The notes under the pieces were generated by a model. That model saw only the letters and a program-made list of their open reading frames with translations, made no database searches and was not told where the DNA came from. A stretch of 64,000 nucleotides of DNA from Chryseobacterium lactis (GTDB taxonomy: Bacteria; Bacteroidota; Bacteroidia; Flavobacteriales; Weeksellaceae), in contig NZ_CP033924.1 in NCBI RefSeq assembly GCF_003815875.1, positions 4,402,001-4,466,000 on the forward strand, in the 5' to 3' direction. Below, one piece after another: positions 55,414 through 64,000 of the stretch. The first letter of the stretch is position 1. Every line of letters starts with the position of its first letter. The position numbers and the translations under genes were made by a program.

Positions 55414-56820
55414 ATGAAAACTATTACGCCTTTATTCATAGATAGAGACCTTAGCTGGTTATCTTTTAATGCCAGAGTACTTTCTGAAGCAGACGACGAT
55501 ACAGTTCCCGTGATGGAACGGCTTAATTTTCTTTCTATTTTCTCCTCCAATCTGGATGAATTTTATAAGGTCAGAATACCGAAACTTTTGGTAAGAAAAA
55601 ACAAAACACTGTTAAAAGACATTCATAAGGAGATCCTGAGACAGCAAGAGTTTTTTGGAAAGATCTTAATTACTAAAATCCTTCCGCAATTGCAAAAGAA
55701 TAATATTGAACTTATTTATAATCAACCAATTCCCACATTTATGGAGGGAAGATTAATTCAATATTTCACCAATATGCTGGCTCCGGCCATAGAATTGTAT
55801 CAGCTGCCTCTTAAGGATGATTTCCTTATAAAAAGTAACTCTTTATATCAAGCGGTTTTTATGGATTCCGGAATGGGTAACGAAGATGTTTTTATTCTTA
55901 AAATCCCAAATAACAAATTCTCCAGATTCTATGAAGCAGAGCGGCGAAATTGCAGGTACCTGGTTTTTATTGATGATATTTTAAAGAAATTTTTACCCGA
56001 AATTTATTTTTCAAACACAGCAGTGAGCATATGGAATTTTAAAGTCACCCGTGATGCCAATATCAATTTTGAAAAAGAGGACAACCTTCTTGAAAATTTG
56101 GAAACATACCTTGAAAACAGGGAAAAGGGAAAAACGACGAGATTTCTGTATGAGAAAGATATGCCAGTTAAAAAGCTTCAGAAACTACTGAGTTTATTAA
56201 ATATTCCATCCCGGGATGCAGTGGCCGGCAGTGCCTATCACCATCTCAAAGATCTGAATATGATTTCTACAGACAATAATGAGGCTGTTTACCCTCCTAT
56301 GATCACAATTGAAAGGCATCAGAATGAGACTTCTGTATTTAATCTGATTGATAAAGAAGACTTTATGATCCATACTCCTTATGAATCTTATGATAAAGTC
56401 ATTGATTTTTTTATGGAGGCTGCAACGGATGAAAAAGTAACGGAAATCTATATTACAATCTATAGGACAGCTAAAAATTCTGCGATCATTGAAGCTCTGA
56501 TGATTGCTGCAAAACTGGGTAAAAAGGTAACTGTCTTTGTGGAACTTAAAGCCAGATTTGATGAAGAAAATAATCTTAAATGGCTCAGAAAAATGAAAAA
56601 TGCCGGGGTACATGTTATCACCAGCATCCCCAAACTTAAAGTACATGCCAAACTGGCTTTGATTAAATGCAACCAAAAAAAATATGCTCTCATTTCAACT
56701 GGAAATTTCAATGAATCTACAGCCAGCTGTTATACGGATCATGTTCTGTTCACAGCTCATCCTGGAATTTCCGATGAAGTGGATACTTTTTTTAATTTTT
56801 TAATAAAAAACTTTAGATAA
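55414..56820 (+). CDS. Polyphosphate kinase 1, missing the C-terminal domain
   Basis: 468 residues against about 690 for normal PPK1. The N and H domains are present (FIDRDLSWLSFNARVLSEAD; FLSIFSSNLDEFYKVR), and the first phospholipase-D-like domain contains the autophosphorylated His (His411, LKVHAKLALI) and ISTGNFNE. The protein stops right after HPGISDEVDTFFNFLIKNFR, so the second PLD-like domain with the other essential His is absent. The integrase of a mobile element starts 245 bp later. Truncation by insertion or a natural short form are both possible; activity is doubtful. Confidence 0.85.
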   Translation: MKTITPLFIDRDLSWLSFNARVLSEADDDTVPVMERLNFLSIFSSNLDEFYKVRIPKLLVRKNKTLLKDIHKEILRQQEFFGKILITKILPQLQKNNIELIYNQPIPTFMEGRLIQYFTNMLAPAIELYQLPLKDDFLIKSNSLYQAVFMDSGMGNEDVFILKIPNNKFSRFYEAERRNCRYLVFIDDILKKFLPEIYFSNTAVSIWNFKVTRDANINFEKEDNLLENLETYLENREKGKTTRFLYEKDMPVKKLQKLLSLLNIPSRDAVAGSAYHHLKDLNMISTDNNEAVYPPMITIERHQNETSVFNLIDKEDFMIHTPYESYDKVIDFFMEAATDEKVTEIYITIYRTAKNSAIIEALMIAAKLGKKVTVFVELKARFDEENNLKWLRKMKNAGVHVITSIPKLKVHAKLALIKCNQKKYALISTGNFNESTASCYTDHVLFTAHPGISDEVDTFFNFLIKNFR

Positions 56821-57065
56821 AAGTAAAAGTAAGCAAAACGGTTAAAACTGTTACTAAACAGTAGTTTATAAAATAGCAGTCTTTGTTTGGAAGTCGGTGT
56901 CTGATAGGTTTGGGGCTTAAATAGGCAGGGTTAGGTTACTAAATCATTACCTGTTTTAAATTAATAGACGTAAATATAAGTGATTATATTTCAGTCTTTT
57001 GCACCTCTTTTCATATTCCCTTGTAACTCATAAAAAATTAATTTTAAACATTAAATCTTTGAGTT

Positions 57066-58331
57066 ATGGAGCGTGAGAAAAGATCCACTTTCAAGTTATT
57101 GTTCTACTTGAAAAAGAACGAACCTAAGAAAAACGGAAATGTCCCTGTTATGGGCCGTATTACCATTGATGGAACTCCGAAAACATTTGGAACCAAATTA
57201 GAAATCAATCCTGAGACGTGGGACTTAAAACACGGTCGTGTTTTGGGAAAGAGCAATCTGGCAACCGACATCAACCAGAAACTCGATAAAATACGCGTTC
57301 GCATCAACAAAATCTATGAAGACATGATGAAAGATGATGGCTTTGCGACCTCACAAAAAGTAAAGCTGTCTTTCCTTGGTGTGGGTGTTATGGAAGACGC
57401 TATCTTAAGGGTATTTAAAGAGCAAAATGAAGATTTTGAAAAAATGGTTTCAAAAGGAAAGCGATCACAGAACACTTACAATAAATACAAGACAGTATTC
57501 AATCACCTTTCCGAATTTATCAAAGAGCGATACCATAGAGATGATATGGCCTTTAGGGAGTTAACAGGTGATTTTATTCGTGAATTTGATTTTTTTCTTC
57601 GCATTGATAAGGAATGTACACACAATACGGTTTGGGTTTATACGATGCCTGTTATTGCCTTGGCTGATCTAGCAATTAAAAAAGGCCTAATAAAACAAAA
57701 TCCTTTTGAAGATTATGAAATCAGTATGCAAGAAATTGATCGTAGCTATCTCCTAAAGGAAAATGTAGAAAAGCTCATGTTATTGAAGCTTTCTAAACCT
57801 AAATACGAACTTGTAAAAGACCTTTTTATTTTCAGTTGTTTTACTGGCCTTTCATACATTGACATTAAGAAGCTGAAATGGAGTAACATCCAATCTTTCT
57901 TTGATGGCCATCAATGGATCATTAGCAGGAGGAAGAAATCTGACGTTTCTTCAAATGTCAGACTTCTGGAAATCCCCAAACGTATTATAGAAAAATACCG
58001 GGGGTTAACCAGGAATGATTATGTATTTCCTATGCCCTCAAACGCAACCTGCAATAGCCATGTTGCTAAACTTATTAAGGAGGCTGAGATTGTTACTGAG
58101 CAGAAAGTTACCTTCCATACCGCACGTCATACATTCGCTACAATGTTTCTAACTGAAGGTGTACCCCTTGAAAGCCTTAGCAAAATGATGGGTCATAAAA
58201 ATATTTCGACCACACAAATCTATGCAAAGATTACAAGCCAGAAAATCAGTAAGGATATGGATTTGGTATCTCATAAATTTGCTGGAATGGAAGCTGCCTT
58301 TATTGACATGGAAAGTGATGTTCTTGTTTAG
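57066..58331 (+). CDS. Tyrosine recombinase (integrase) of a CTnDOT-like element
   Basis: 421 residues. Arm-type N-terminus (FKLLFYLKKNEPKKNGNVPV), SAM-like core-binding domain, catalytic domain with HTARHTFA (His, Arg), MGHKNISTTQIYAKI (His and nucleophile Tyr) and the Lys in ISRRKK. At the first Arg position the sequence reads CFTGLSYIDI, with Ser in place of Arg, as in IntDOT-type Bacteroidetes integrases. Followed by its own terminator. Marks the left end of the element. Confidence 0.92.
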   Translation: MEREKRSTFKLLFYLKKNEPKKNGNVPVMGRITIDGTPKTFGTKLEINPETWDLKHGRVLGKSNLATDINQKLDKIRVRINKIYEDMMKDDGFATSQKVKLSFLGVGVMEDAILRVFKEQNEDFEKMVSKGKRSQNTYNKYKTVFNHLSEFIKERYHRDDMAFRELTGDFIREFDFFLRIDKECTHNTVWVYTMPVIALADLAIKKGLIKQNPFEDYEISMQEIDRSYLLKENVEKLMLLKLSKPKYELVKDLFIFSCFTGLSYIDIKKLKWSNIQSFFDGHQWIISRRKKSDVSSNVRLLEIPKRIIEKYRGLTRNDYVFPMPSNATCNSHVAKLIKEAEIVTEQKVTFHTARHTFATMFLTEGVPLESLSKMMGHKNISTTQIYAKITSQKISKDMDLVSHKFAGMEAAFIDMESDVLV

Positions 58332-58354
58332 AGCCATTGTTTTGGTATAAATTG

Positions 58355-58382
58355 AAGCAGGATTAAGTCCTGCTTTTTTATT
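58355..58382 (+). terminator. Terminator of the integrase gene
   Basis: AAGCAGGA (58355-58362) / TCCTGCTT (58368-58375), loop TTAAG, T run. Confidence 0.9.
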
Positions 58383-58490
58383 TGCCATTTCATGATGTAA
58401 TACTGCATTAAGTTCGACTGATATTTTTAAATTTACATAGCTAAAGCAAATATAAACCAGCTTCTAAAGAAGATATAAAACAACGAGATA

Positions 58491-59879
58491 ATGGAAGAAA
58501 TCGACCTCACAAAAATCAAATATTATCCTGATAGATTTTATATCTGTTTAGACGGTTTTGATATTGAAAATCTAACGGATTTCCTAACCGACCTGCAAAT
58601 TGGTCAACATCAATCCATATTCATTCACGAATATTATCATTACCTTACCAACATAGCTACATTGCCTGGCATTCGTCAGTTTTGCCTGAATTTTTGCGAC
58701 AGGTTTCGTGCATCAACCATTTTAACGGCCACCGAAGGAATCAATGCGTATCCCATCAACACAAACACTTTTCAAAGCTGTAAGAACATGGTAGATTATT
58801 GGAACGATGCAGTTGCAACATTTTCCGAAGATGATATTGATTATAAAGTTGTAGAGGATACAAATAACGCAACGAATAAAAAATTCGGGATTGCATCCAT
58901 AGAAAAGACTCACCGGTCAATGGAAGTTATTGTAGGTGGAGTGCAACATACGGGGGAAAGACACTTTATTACCATACATACTACAGGTCTTATCAATATA
59001 CATAGCTTTAACCTGACATTTGGTGCTATTGACGAATTTTTAAGTTCCGCAATCGATGAATACCTTTTTGAAAATGACCTATCGGATATAAATCCGAGTA
59101 TGCTCAGTCAAAGGCCTTTTTATCCATATTGCTTTTTTAACGAAATCCTTTCATTTTATGGAATGAAAAGACCTTCAGCATTTGAAAAAATTCTTATTGC
59201 ATACTTTGCCCTGAACTCATCAAATCCCCCGGTAGTCCTTATCGAAATATTGGAAAAATTAAGAGATGGTGGTTATGAGCCATTTCAGGAAAACCCAGAG
59301 ACATATTTACTATCTAATTTCTCGGAAACACTGCAGTACAACGACGTACTCAATAACATAAAGTATTTTGCTGACCTAACATCCCAGCAAGGACGCATCC
59401 ATATATCACAGGCATTAAAATATTATTACGATAAATTTTACGTGGCGCAGAAAGTAAAGGAAAATGATTTCTTTTTCTTTGTCAGACCATTCTTTGTTTC
59501 GGACGAAAACACGATCAAATACAAACAGAAATTCCTTCTGGAACTTTCGAGGATAATAAACCTCTTTACGCCGCCTCTTATACTTAAAGACAAGCAGTTT
59601 TTTTTCATCGATAAGCTTACGACCTTTGGTGAAGCAACTGTGTTGATATTGGCTACTTACGAAATTTTTGAAAGCCTGCGAACAAACCGTATTGCATCAA
59701 GACCGGCATACCAAAAGGCTAAGTACACCTTTCCTGATAGAGATCCTGATTGTGATAATTTTGAAAAGTTCACGCCGCCGCCAATTAATGGTATAGCATT
59801 CAGGCTGGCTCTTAATGAGCTGAACCTGTATGGCCTGTATCTTCAGGAGTTGGAAAATCTAAAACAGACTAATAGCTAG
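58491..59879 (+). CDS. Cargo protein with HEXXH motif, unrecognised
   Basis: 462 residues, no signal peptide. Near the N-terminus it has IFIHEYYHYLTN: His46-Glu47-x2-His50, the zinc-binding HEXXH pattern of metallopeptidases, in a helical context. The rest shows mixed alpha/beta sequence with no family I can name. It is followed after 1 bp by the DUF4238 gene, so the two are translationally coupled. Position right after the integrase marks it as cargo. A zinc peptidase role is an inference from one motif. Confidence 0.7.
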   Translation: MEEIDLTKIKYYPDRFYICLDGFDIENLTDFLTDLQIGQHQSIFIHEYYHYLTNIATLPGIRQFCLNFCDRFRASTILTATEGINAYPINTNTFQSCKNMVDYWNDAVATFSEDDIDYKVVEDTNNATNKKFGIASIEKTHRSMEVIVGGVQHTGERHFITIHTTGLINIHSFNLTFGAIDEFLSSAIDEYLFENDLSDINPSMLSQRPFYPYCFFNEILSFYGMKRPSAFEKILIAYFALNSSNPPVVLIEILEKLRDGGYEPFQENPETYLLSNFSETLQYNDVLNNIKYFADLTSQQGRIHISQALKYYYDKFYVAQKVKENDFFFFVRPFFVSDENTIKYKQKFLLELSRIINLFTPPLILKDKQFFFIDKLTTFGEATVLILATYEIFESLRTNRIASRPAYQKAKYTFPDRDPDCDNFEKFTPPPINGIAFRLALNELNLYGLYLQELENLKQTNS

Positions 59880-59880
59880 T

Positions 59881-60756
59881 ATGGGTATTTCCAAGAGACA
59901 TCACTATATCCCGCAATTCCTCATAAAGCGATTTGCTGACAAAGACAATATGCTTTATCTCTACGACAAGGAGAAACAGGCTTTTGCAAAAGAAAAAAGA
60001 AGTCCCAAATCTGTCTTTTTCGAAATGAACAGAAATACCTGGTACTTTGAAGGAACGCCTAATGACAACATGGAAAAACTCTATGCCGAACTTGATGAGA
60101 AATTTTCAAAAGATATAGTAGAAATATCACGTACAGGCATTATTACTGAAGAGGCGTTAACATCCATATTGGTCATGGCATCATCCATGAAATGGCGATT
60201 ACCATCAAATGATGATCTCTTTGATGCCAAACATAAAGAATACCCTTATGATAAACTCCCTATCAACATTGTAATCAAAAGGGAGGATGGTTCCGACCAC
60301 AAGGAAGCATTGGAATATCTAATGAACTCAGAATTATTTAAACAAACAAAAAAATTGATCTTTCCCTTTCTTCCTTTCTATGACAACCTTAACATCAGTA
60401 AAGAAAAATTACTGCAGGTACACCGCAATAGTTATGTAAATACCAATCCCAACATCAAATCAATTCTTGGCGATGCCCCATTGATAGAAAGCGACACTAA
60501 TAATCTTGAAGATTTTGGCAATTTCATATTACCACTTAGTAGCAGCGAAACATTTATTTGCAATGATTCGCAGACAAAACGTGTTCAGAATATTGCATTC
60601 TATCTTAATAAGGATTTAGCAATGTTCCATCAGGCTAAAAAATATGTCGTAAGTAATGATATAGAGTATCTTAAGCAGATTATAGATGCTTATTCCCAGC
60701 TTCAAGCTAATGGGCAGGTAGAAATAATATCCCGCTACTTGTTTCGGTTAGCCTAA
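59881..60756 (+). CDS. DUF4238 domain protein
   Basis: 291 residues. The N-terminal SKRHHYIPQFLIKRFADKDN and MLYLYDKEKQ stretch is the hallmark of DUF4238, with His-Tyr-Ile-Pro-Gln near the start. Other conserved blocks: MASSMKWRLPSNDD and ILPLSSSETFICND. Function unknown. It starts 1 bp after the HEXXH gene and is followed by a terminator, giving a closed two-gene unit. Confidence 0.8.
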   Translation: MGISKRHHYIPQFLIKRFADKDNMLYLYDKEKQAFAKEKRSPKSVFFEMNRNTWYFEGTPNDNMEKLYAELDEKFSKDIVEISRTGIITEEALTSILVMASSMKWRLPSNDDLFDAKHKEYPYDKLPINIVIKREDGSDHKEALEYLMNSELFKQTKKLIFPFLPFYDNLNISKEKLLQVHRNSYVNTNPNIKSILGDAPLIESDTNNLEDFGNFILPLSSSETFICNDSQTKRVQNIAFYLNKDLAMFHQAKKYVVSNDIEYLKQIIDAYSQLQANGQVEIISRYLFRLA

Positions 60757-60776
60757 GTAGCACAATCATAACATTT

Positions 60777-60808
60777 AAAGGCGGACAGTTCTGATCCGTC
60801 TTTTTTTA
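60777..60808 (+). terminator. Terminator of the two-gene cargo
   Basis: AAAGGCGGA / TCCGTCTTT stem (60778-60803, one G-U pair) followed by a T run. Confidence 0.85.
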
Positions 60809-61429
60809 TGAACATACTTATTACTTAAAGCACATTCACTTCTACGGAACACTCCTATTGCCATGAAGAAGCTTTGAAAGAACGTATCGATCAATCAAAA
60901 AAATCTTTACTTCTATCCCCAACAACATTTTCCATTACCGTTTAGGTAGCTTCCTAGACCAAAATACTTCTAAACAGCAAAAGGTCTTTAAAAAATTCTG
61001 TTACCTAAAAATGCAGATTTTGTAATCACTTAGACCATTTCCCAATGCCTTTTCCATAGGCTTCCACAGTGCTTTTTATTCAAGAACCGGTATGCTGGTT
61101 TTGTCCCATTTCAAGAGCAAAGGTATGATCGTGTTCTTAACCCAGAAACAAGGTCATGGCCCTTGGGTTTGACAAAAAATCTCCACCCATGCGGGTTGTA
61201 TTTGTTTGACAAAACCTTGTTTCTGCTAAACACTAACCTTTTATGCTCGTGAAACGAAACAAAGCATACTCCGGCTCTTTAGACGAATAAAAAAAATGTC
61301 AGTAATGGAAAAATACAGCATTGGAAATGGTAACAGAGTGAAACGAAACTTCAGCACCTCCTCTCATTACCGAATAAATCTAAAAAAAACAAATCAGAAC
61401 AAATTTCATAACGCAAAAAAGTAGAAATC
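60809..61429. other. Gap before the SSB gene with a spaced inverted repeat
   Basis: No gene seen. CAGAAACAAGGT (61143-61154) and ACCTTGTTTCTG (61214-61225) form a perfect 12-bp inverted repeat 59 bp apart, with TTTGACAAAA directly repeated inside (about 61169 and 61206). It may be a promoter/operator region or a transfer-related site of the element. Confidence 0.5.
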
Positions 61430-61822
61430 ATGAACATCACAGGAAGACTGACAAAGGATGCGGATGTACGCACAACGTCACAGGACAGACAAGTAGTAAA
61501 CTTTTCGATAGCGACAAACGACAGCTACCGAAACAAACAGGGCGAGCGCATAGAGCAAACGACCTATTTCGACTGCTCCTATTGGATAAGCCCGAAAGTA
61601 GCCAAGATACTAACCAAAGGCACTTTGGTGGAACTCACAGGCAGGGTAAGTGCAAGAGCGTGGACAGGCAATGACGGCGAAGCACACGCAGGACTGAATT
61701 TCCATACCTCAAACATCAAACTGCACGGAGGTAGCAAGAAATCAGAAACCGTACAAGCTACTGCACAAACGGCAGGTAACAGTACAGCGGGACAAGGCAC
61801 AGAGGATGATCTCCCATTTTAA
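61430..61822 (+). CDS. ssb: Single-stranded DNA-binding protein (mobile element copy)
   Basis: 130 residues. OB-fold start MNITGRLTKDADVRTTSQDR, FSIATNDSYRNKQGE, WTGNDGEAHAGLNFHTSNIK, then a short Ala/Thr-rich tail ending in the acidic tip EDDLPF that binds SSB partners. Shorter than chromosomal SSB; typical of conjugative elements, where it coats transferred single-stranded DNA. First gene of the right-hand operon. Confidence 0.92.
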   Translation: MNITGRLTKDADVRTTSQDRQVVNFSIATNDSYRNKQGERIEQTTYFDCSYWISPKVAKILTKGTLVELTGRVSARAWTGNDGEAHAGLNFHTSNIKLHGGSKKSETVQATAQTAGNSTAGQGTEDDLPF

Positions 61823-61866
61823 CAACAAGTATTCAATCATTTTTTAACATCAAAATTTTAAGCATC

Positions 61867-62940
61867 ATGGCACATAATATCAATTTCAACGAGAGAACAG
61901 GACGTTATTCATTCTTTAGCGTACAACAAAAAGCGTGGCACGGTTTGGGGCAAATTGTAGAACAATACCCAACAAGCGAGGAAGCTATCAAGTATGCAGG
62001 GTTAGATTATGAAGTCGTAAAATCCCCACTGTTTACCAAAGGTTCGGGTATTATCGAAACTTCGGGCGGTATCGAGATAGGCAGTAGCGAATTGGAAGTA
62101 CCTAACTATTTCGCCAACATACGCGCAGATAACAATGCAGTATTGGGCGTAGTGGGTAAAGATTACCATATCGTACAGAACCGTGAAGCCTTTAATTTCT
62201 TTGATGCCATTGTAGGCGGTGGCGAGGGAATTTTATACGAAACCGCAGGAGCGTTAGGCAACGGAGAACGCATTTTTATCACAGCCAAACTGCCCGACTA
62301 TATCCGTGTAGGCAATGGCGATGATGTAACGGAAAAGTACATTTTCCTAACCACTTCGCACGATGGTAGCGGAAGTATTACAGCCGCATTTACTCCTATC
62401 AGGATTGTATGCCAAAATACGCTGAATGCCTCCTTACGTAGTATGACCAACGTAGTCCGTATAAAACATACTTCGGGAGCAAAACAACGTATTGAGAACG
62501 CTCACAAGATTATGGGACTTGCCAACACGTTGAGCAACCAATTAGAGGGCATTTTCAACGAGTGGACAAAAGTAAAAGTATCAGACCGAGAAGTAAAAAA
62601 GCTAATCCAATTGGCACTTTGCCCCAACAAGGAAACACTTGACCTACTCAAAAAAGGTGCAGAGGATGAAGTATCGACCGTATTTAAAAATGTGGTTGAT
62701 GATGCTTTTAGCTATGCGATGATAAGCGACACACAACAAATGGACACGACCAAAGGTACATTGTTCGGAGCGTACAACGCTGTGACAGGCTACTATCAGA
62801 ACGTAAGAAACTACAAGAACGATGAAGCCAAGCTACAGAGTATTGTATTGGGTGGTACTGCTCAACTCAAATCACAGAAAGCATTTGAATTGTGCACCGC
62901 ATTTGCTTTGAACGGTGCGGAAATCCTAAATCTTAACTAA
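61867..62940 (+). CDS. DUF932 (phage/plasmid-like) protein
   Basis: 357 residues. N-terminal SVQQKAWHGLGQIVEQYPTS and TPIRIVCQNTLNASLRSM are typical of DUF932/TIGR03299 proteins on plasmids, phages and conjugative transposons. Exact role unknown. 44 bp after ssb. Confidence 0.9.
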   Translation: MAHNINFNERTGRYSFFSVQQKAWHGLGQIVEQYPTSEEAIKYAGLDYEVVKSPLFTKGSGIIETSGGIEIGSSELEVPNYFANIRADNNAVLGVVGKDYHIVQNREAFNFFDAIVGGGEGILYETAGALGNGERIFITAKLPDYIRVGNGDDVTEKYIFLTTSHDGSGSITAAFTPIRIVCQNTLNASLRSMTNVVRIKHTSGAKQRIENAHKIMGLANTLSNQLEGIFNEWTKVKVSDREVKKLIQLALCPNKETLDLLKKGAEDEVSTVFKNVVDDAFSYAMISDTQQMDTTKGTLFGAYNAVTGYYQNVRNYKNDEAKLQSIVLGGTAQLKSQKAFELCTAFALNGAEILNLN

Positions 62941-62948
62941 GTAACCAC

Positions 62949-62976
62949 AGGCTACCGCCTTAATCGGTGGTAGCCT
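62949..62976 (+). other. Intercistronic hairpin
   Basis: AGGCTACCGCC / GGTGGTAGCCT, loop TTAATC, one mismatch. No T run, so more likely an RNA-stability or translation element than a terminator. Confidence 0.6.
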
Positions 62977-62992
62977 ACTATAAACAACAGCT

Positions 62993-63376
62993 ATGACAAA
63001 GGAAACCTATAAAGCAACGCTGAAACACGACACAGGCACGGTAACGCTGACAGTGGTATCACTAAGTGGAAAACAGGGAGCTATACAGCAGATAAAAACC
63101 GCAGAGGGTTGCCCCGAATGTGCCATTGCAGATATAGTGCAGATTGATAAAAATACAATACAGGATGAAATGAAAGCAAAGACGATAGAGGAAGCCAAAA
63201 GTTTGGCCAAAGGCAAGAGCCTTGAAAAGCAATACAAAGCTGAAGCGATATACATCATCTATTGCAACAGAACCAAGTATTTCTATATAGATACCGACAG
63301 CCTTATACGGCTATGGGAACAGCTGATAGGTTACTATGAAAATGGAACTTATACCGCTGAGAAATCACAGTCATAA
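62993..63376 (+). CDS. Hypothetical conjugative-element protein
   Basis: 127 residues, cytosolic, not recognised. Contains GCPECAIADIVQID with two Cys three apart, possibly metal-binding, and a Lys/Glu-rich helix (IEEAKSLAKGKSLEKQYKAE). Belongs to the ssb/DUF932 operon of the element. Confidence 0.7.
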   Translation: MTKETYKATLKHDTGTVTLTVVSLSGKQGAIQQIKTAEGCPECAIADIVQIDKNTIQDEMKAKTIEEAKSLAKGKSLEKQYKAEAIYIIYCNRTKYFYIDTDSLIRLWEQLIGYYENGTYTAEKSQS

Positions 63377-63392
63377 CCTTAAAGCAAATGCA

Positions 63393-63731
63393 ATGGAAAC
63401 TAAAGTAATAGCTACAAAGTTTGTTCGCCACGATGTTCCCGAATTGAAATCCCTGCAAAATGCAAAAGTCTATCTATTGAGGGAAAAATTAAATAAAGGC
63501 GAAAAGATGAACAGAGCCGAAAAGAATTGGCTTGCCGAAGCCGTAAACAGAAATGCTTTTTTTAAAAGAGCCATTCCCTTGCAAGGTTATCGGTTCGGGT
63601 TTGAAGATGTGCTAAAAACCTATGTGGTAAAACAGTTCGGCAATTGGGCAGAATACAATGCTCCCGATAAAACGAGCCTTAGAAGCATTGTTTACGGCAG
63701 GATTGACCAGATAGCAGAAATCAGTAAATAA
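63393..63731 (+). CDS. Hypothetical conjugative-element protein
   Basis: 112 residues from ATG 63393; an upstream start at 63336 would overlap the previous gene. Basic, helical (LREKLNKGEKMNRAEKNWLA), ending AEYNAPDKTSLRSIVYGRID. No family named. Part of the element operon. Confidence 0.7.
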   Translation: METKVIATKFVRHDVPELKSLQNAKVYLLREKLNKGEKMNRAEKNWLAEAVNRNAFFKRAIPLQGYRFGFEDVLKTYVVKQFGNWAEYNAPDKTSLRSIVYGRIDQIAEISK

Positions 63732-63745
63732 CAATCAGACCAGTA

Positions 63746-63940
63746 ATGAAAATAACAGATTTACACGGTTGCGAAATTGAAGTAACCGACCTAAGGGAAG
63801 CTATCAAGACAGCTAAAAGGAACACAGGCTACAGTCACGTGGACAAAAGTTTCTCAGAGTTCGATAAAAGGCAAAAAGCCTATTGGACGGACATACACGA
63901 GAAATTGACAGCAATAAAAAAACGAATAGCAAACAATTAA
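63746..63940 (+). CDS. Small hypothetical conjugative-element protein
   Basis: 64 residues, MKITDLHGCEIEVTDLREAI followed by a Lys-rich helix. Short spacing (14 bp) to the gene before and the one after supports it as a real operon member. Confidence 0.65.
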   Translation: MKITDLHGCEIEVTDLREAIKTAKRNTGYSHVDKSFSEFDKRQKAYWTDIHEKLTAIKKRIANN

Positions 63941-63952
63941 AATTTCAGAACG

Positions 63953-64000
63953 ATGAACAGCAATTTTTTCAATCAGATACAGCAGTTGGACTTTACAGGA
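63953..64000 (+). CDS. Start of a gene running off the right edge, PRTRC protein E-like
   Basis: ATG at 63953; the 16 visible residues begin MNSNFFNQIQQLDFTG. This start resembles Bacteroidetes PRTRC system protein E, a plasmid/conjugative-element gene set. The fragment is too short to be sure. Confidence 0.45.
   Translation, partial: MNSNFFNQIQQLDFTG

Noticed and set aside
56197..56676. 159-residue minus-strand frame inside ppk
   Set aside because: Antisense shadow; no family resemblance and the ppk frame is clearly coding.

Overview
The window looks like chromosomal DNA of a flavobacterium, most likely Chryseobacterium or a close relative in the Weeksellaceae. The signs are AT-rich DNA, promoters with the Bacteroidetes -7 element TAnnTTTG, a type IX secretion (type B) C-terminal domain, Bacteroidetes double-glycine leader peptides, a Hc1-type histone-like protein, a type II-C Cas9 of about 1,400 residues, and a CTnDOT-like integrative element at the right edge. 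The genus is an inference; no rRNA or tRNA gene was seen.

Layout. 1-5.4 kb: the start of a topoisomerase IV B gene, a methionine-type aminotransferase, and seven small Cys-rich double-glycine peptide genes (one frameshifted) around an AraC regulator/SDR pair. 5.4-17 kb: mostly housekeeping genes on the minus strand (lipoprotein, YchF, a lone OLD-family ATPase-nuclease, ferritin, GH10-like hydrolase, TypA, another GG peptide, DUF1294, DJ-1/PfpI, YceI). 17.4-19.4 kb: a large secreted T9SS protein. 20.0-26.3 kb: a complete type II-C CRISPR-Cas locus (four 47-bp repeats, cas2, cas1, cas9, tracrRNA) plus a solitary repeat-like RNA element beside the tracrRNA. 26.3-39 kb: Tex, HAD phosphatase, a beta-helix protein, M28 peptidase, a histone-like protein, a MocR regulator divergent from a GNAT enzyme, an AraC regulator and an MFS pump.

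39.4-44.2 kb: a TolC-HlyD-ABC2-ABC2 efflux operon without its own ATPase. 44.2-56.8 kb: a respiratory/metabolic cluster (type II NADH dehydrogenase, beta-propeller, OmpW, CydA, CydB, AraC regulator, carnitine-dehydrogenase-like enzyme, CoA transferase, C-terminally short PPK1). Three promoters in this cluster share a 20-bp box at an identical 20-bp distance from the -7 element, which suggests one regulon controlled by the AraC protein. Several long hairpin elements lie in the gaps.

57.0-64.0 kb: left part of an integrative conjugative element: tyrosine integrase, a two-gene cargo (HEYYH protein plus DUF4238 protein), then SSB, DUF932 and small plasmid-type genes running off the edge.

The most interesting signals are the CRISPR locus, with promoter motifs inside its repeats and a free-standing guide-repeat-terminator element; the shared AraC-type box; the paired long stem-loops before the PPK gene; and the HEXXH/DUF4238 cargo pair.
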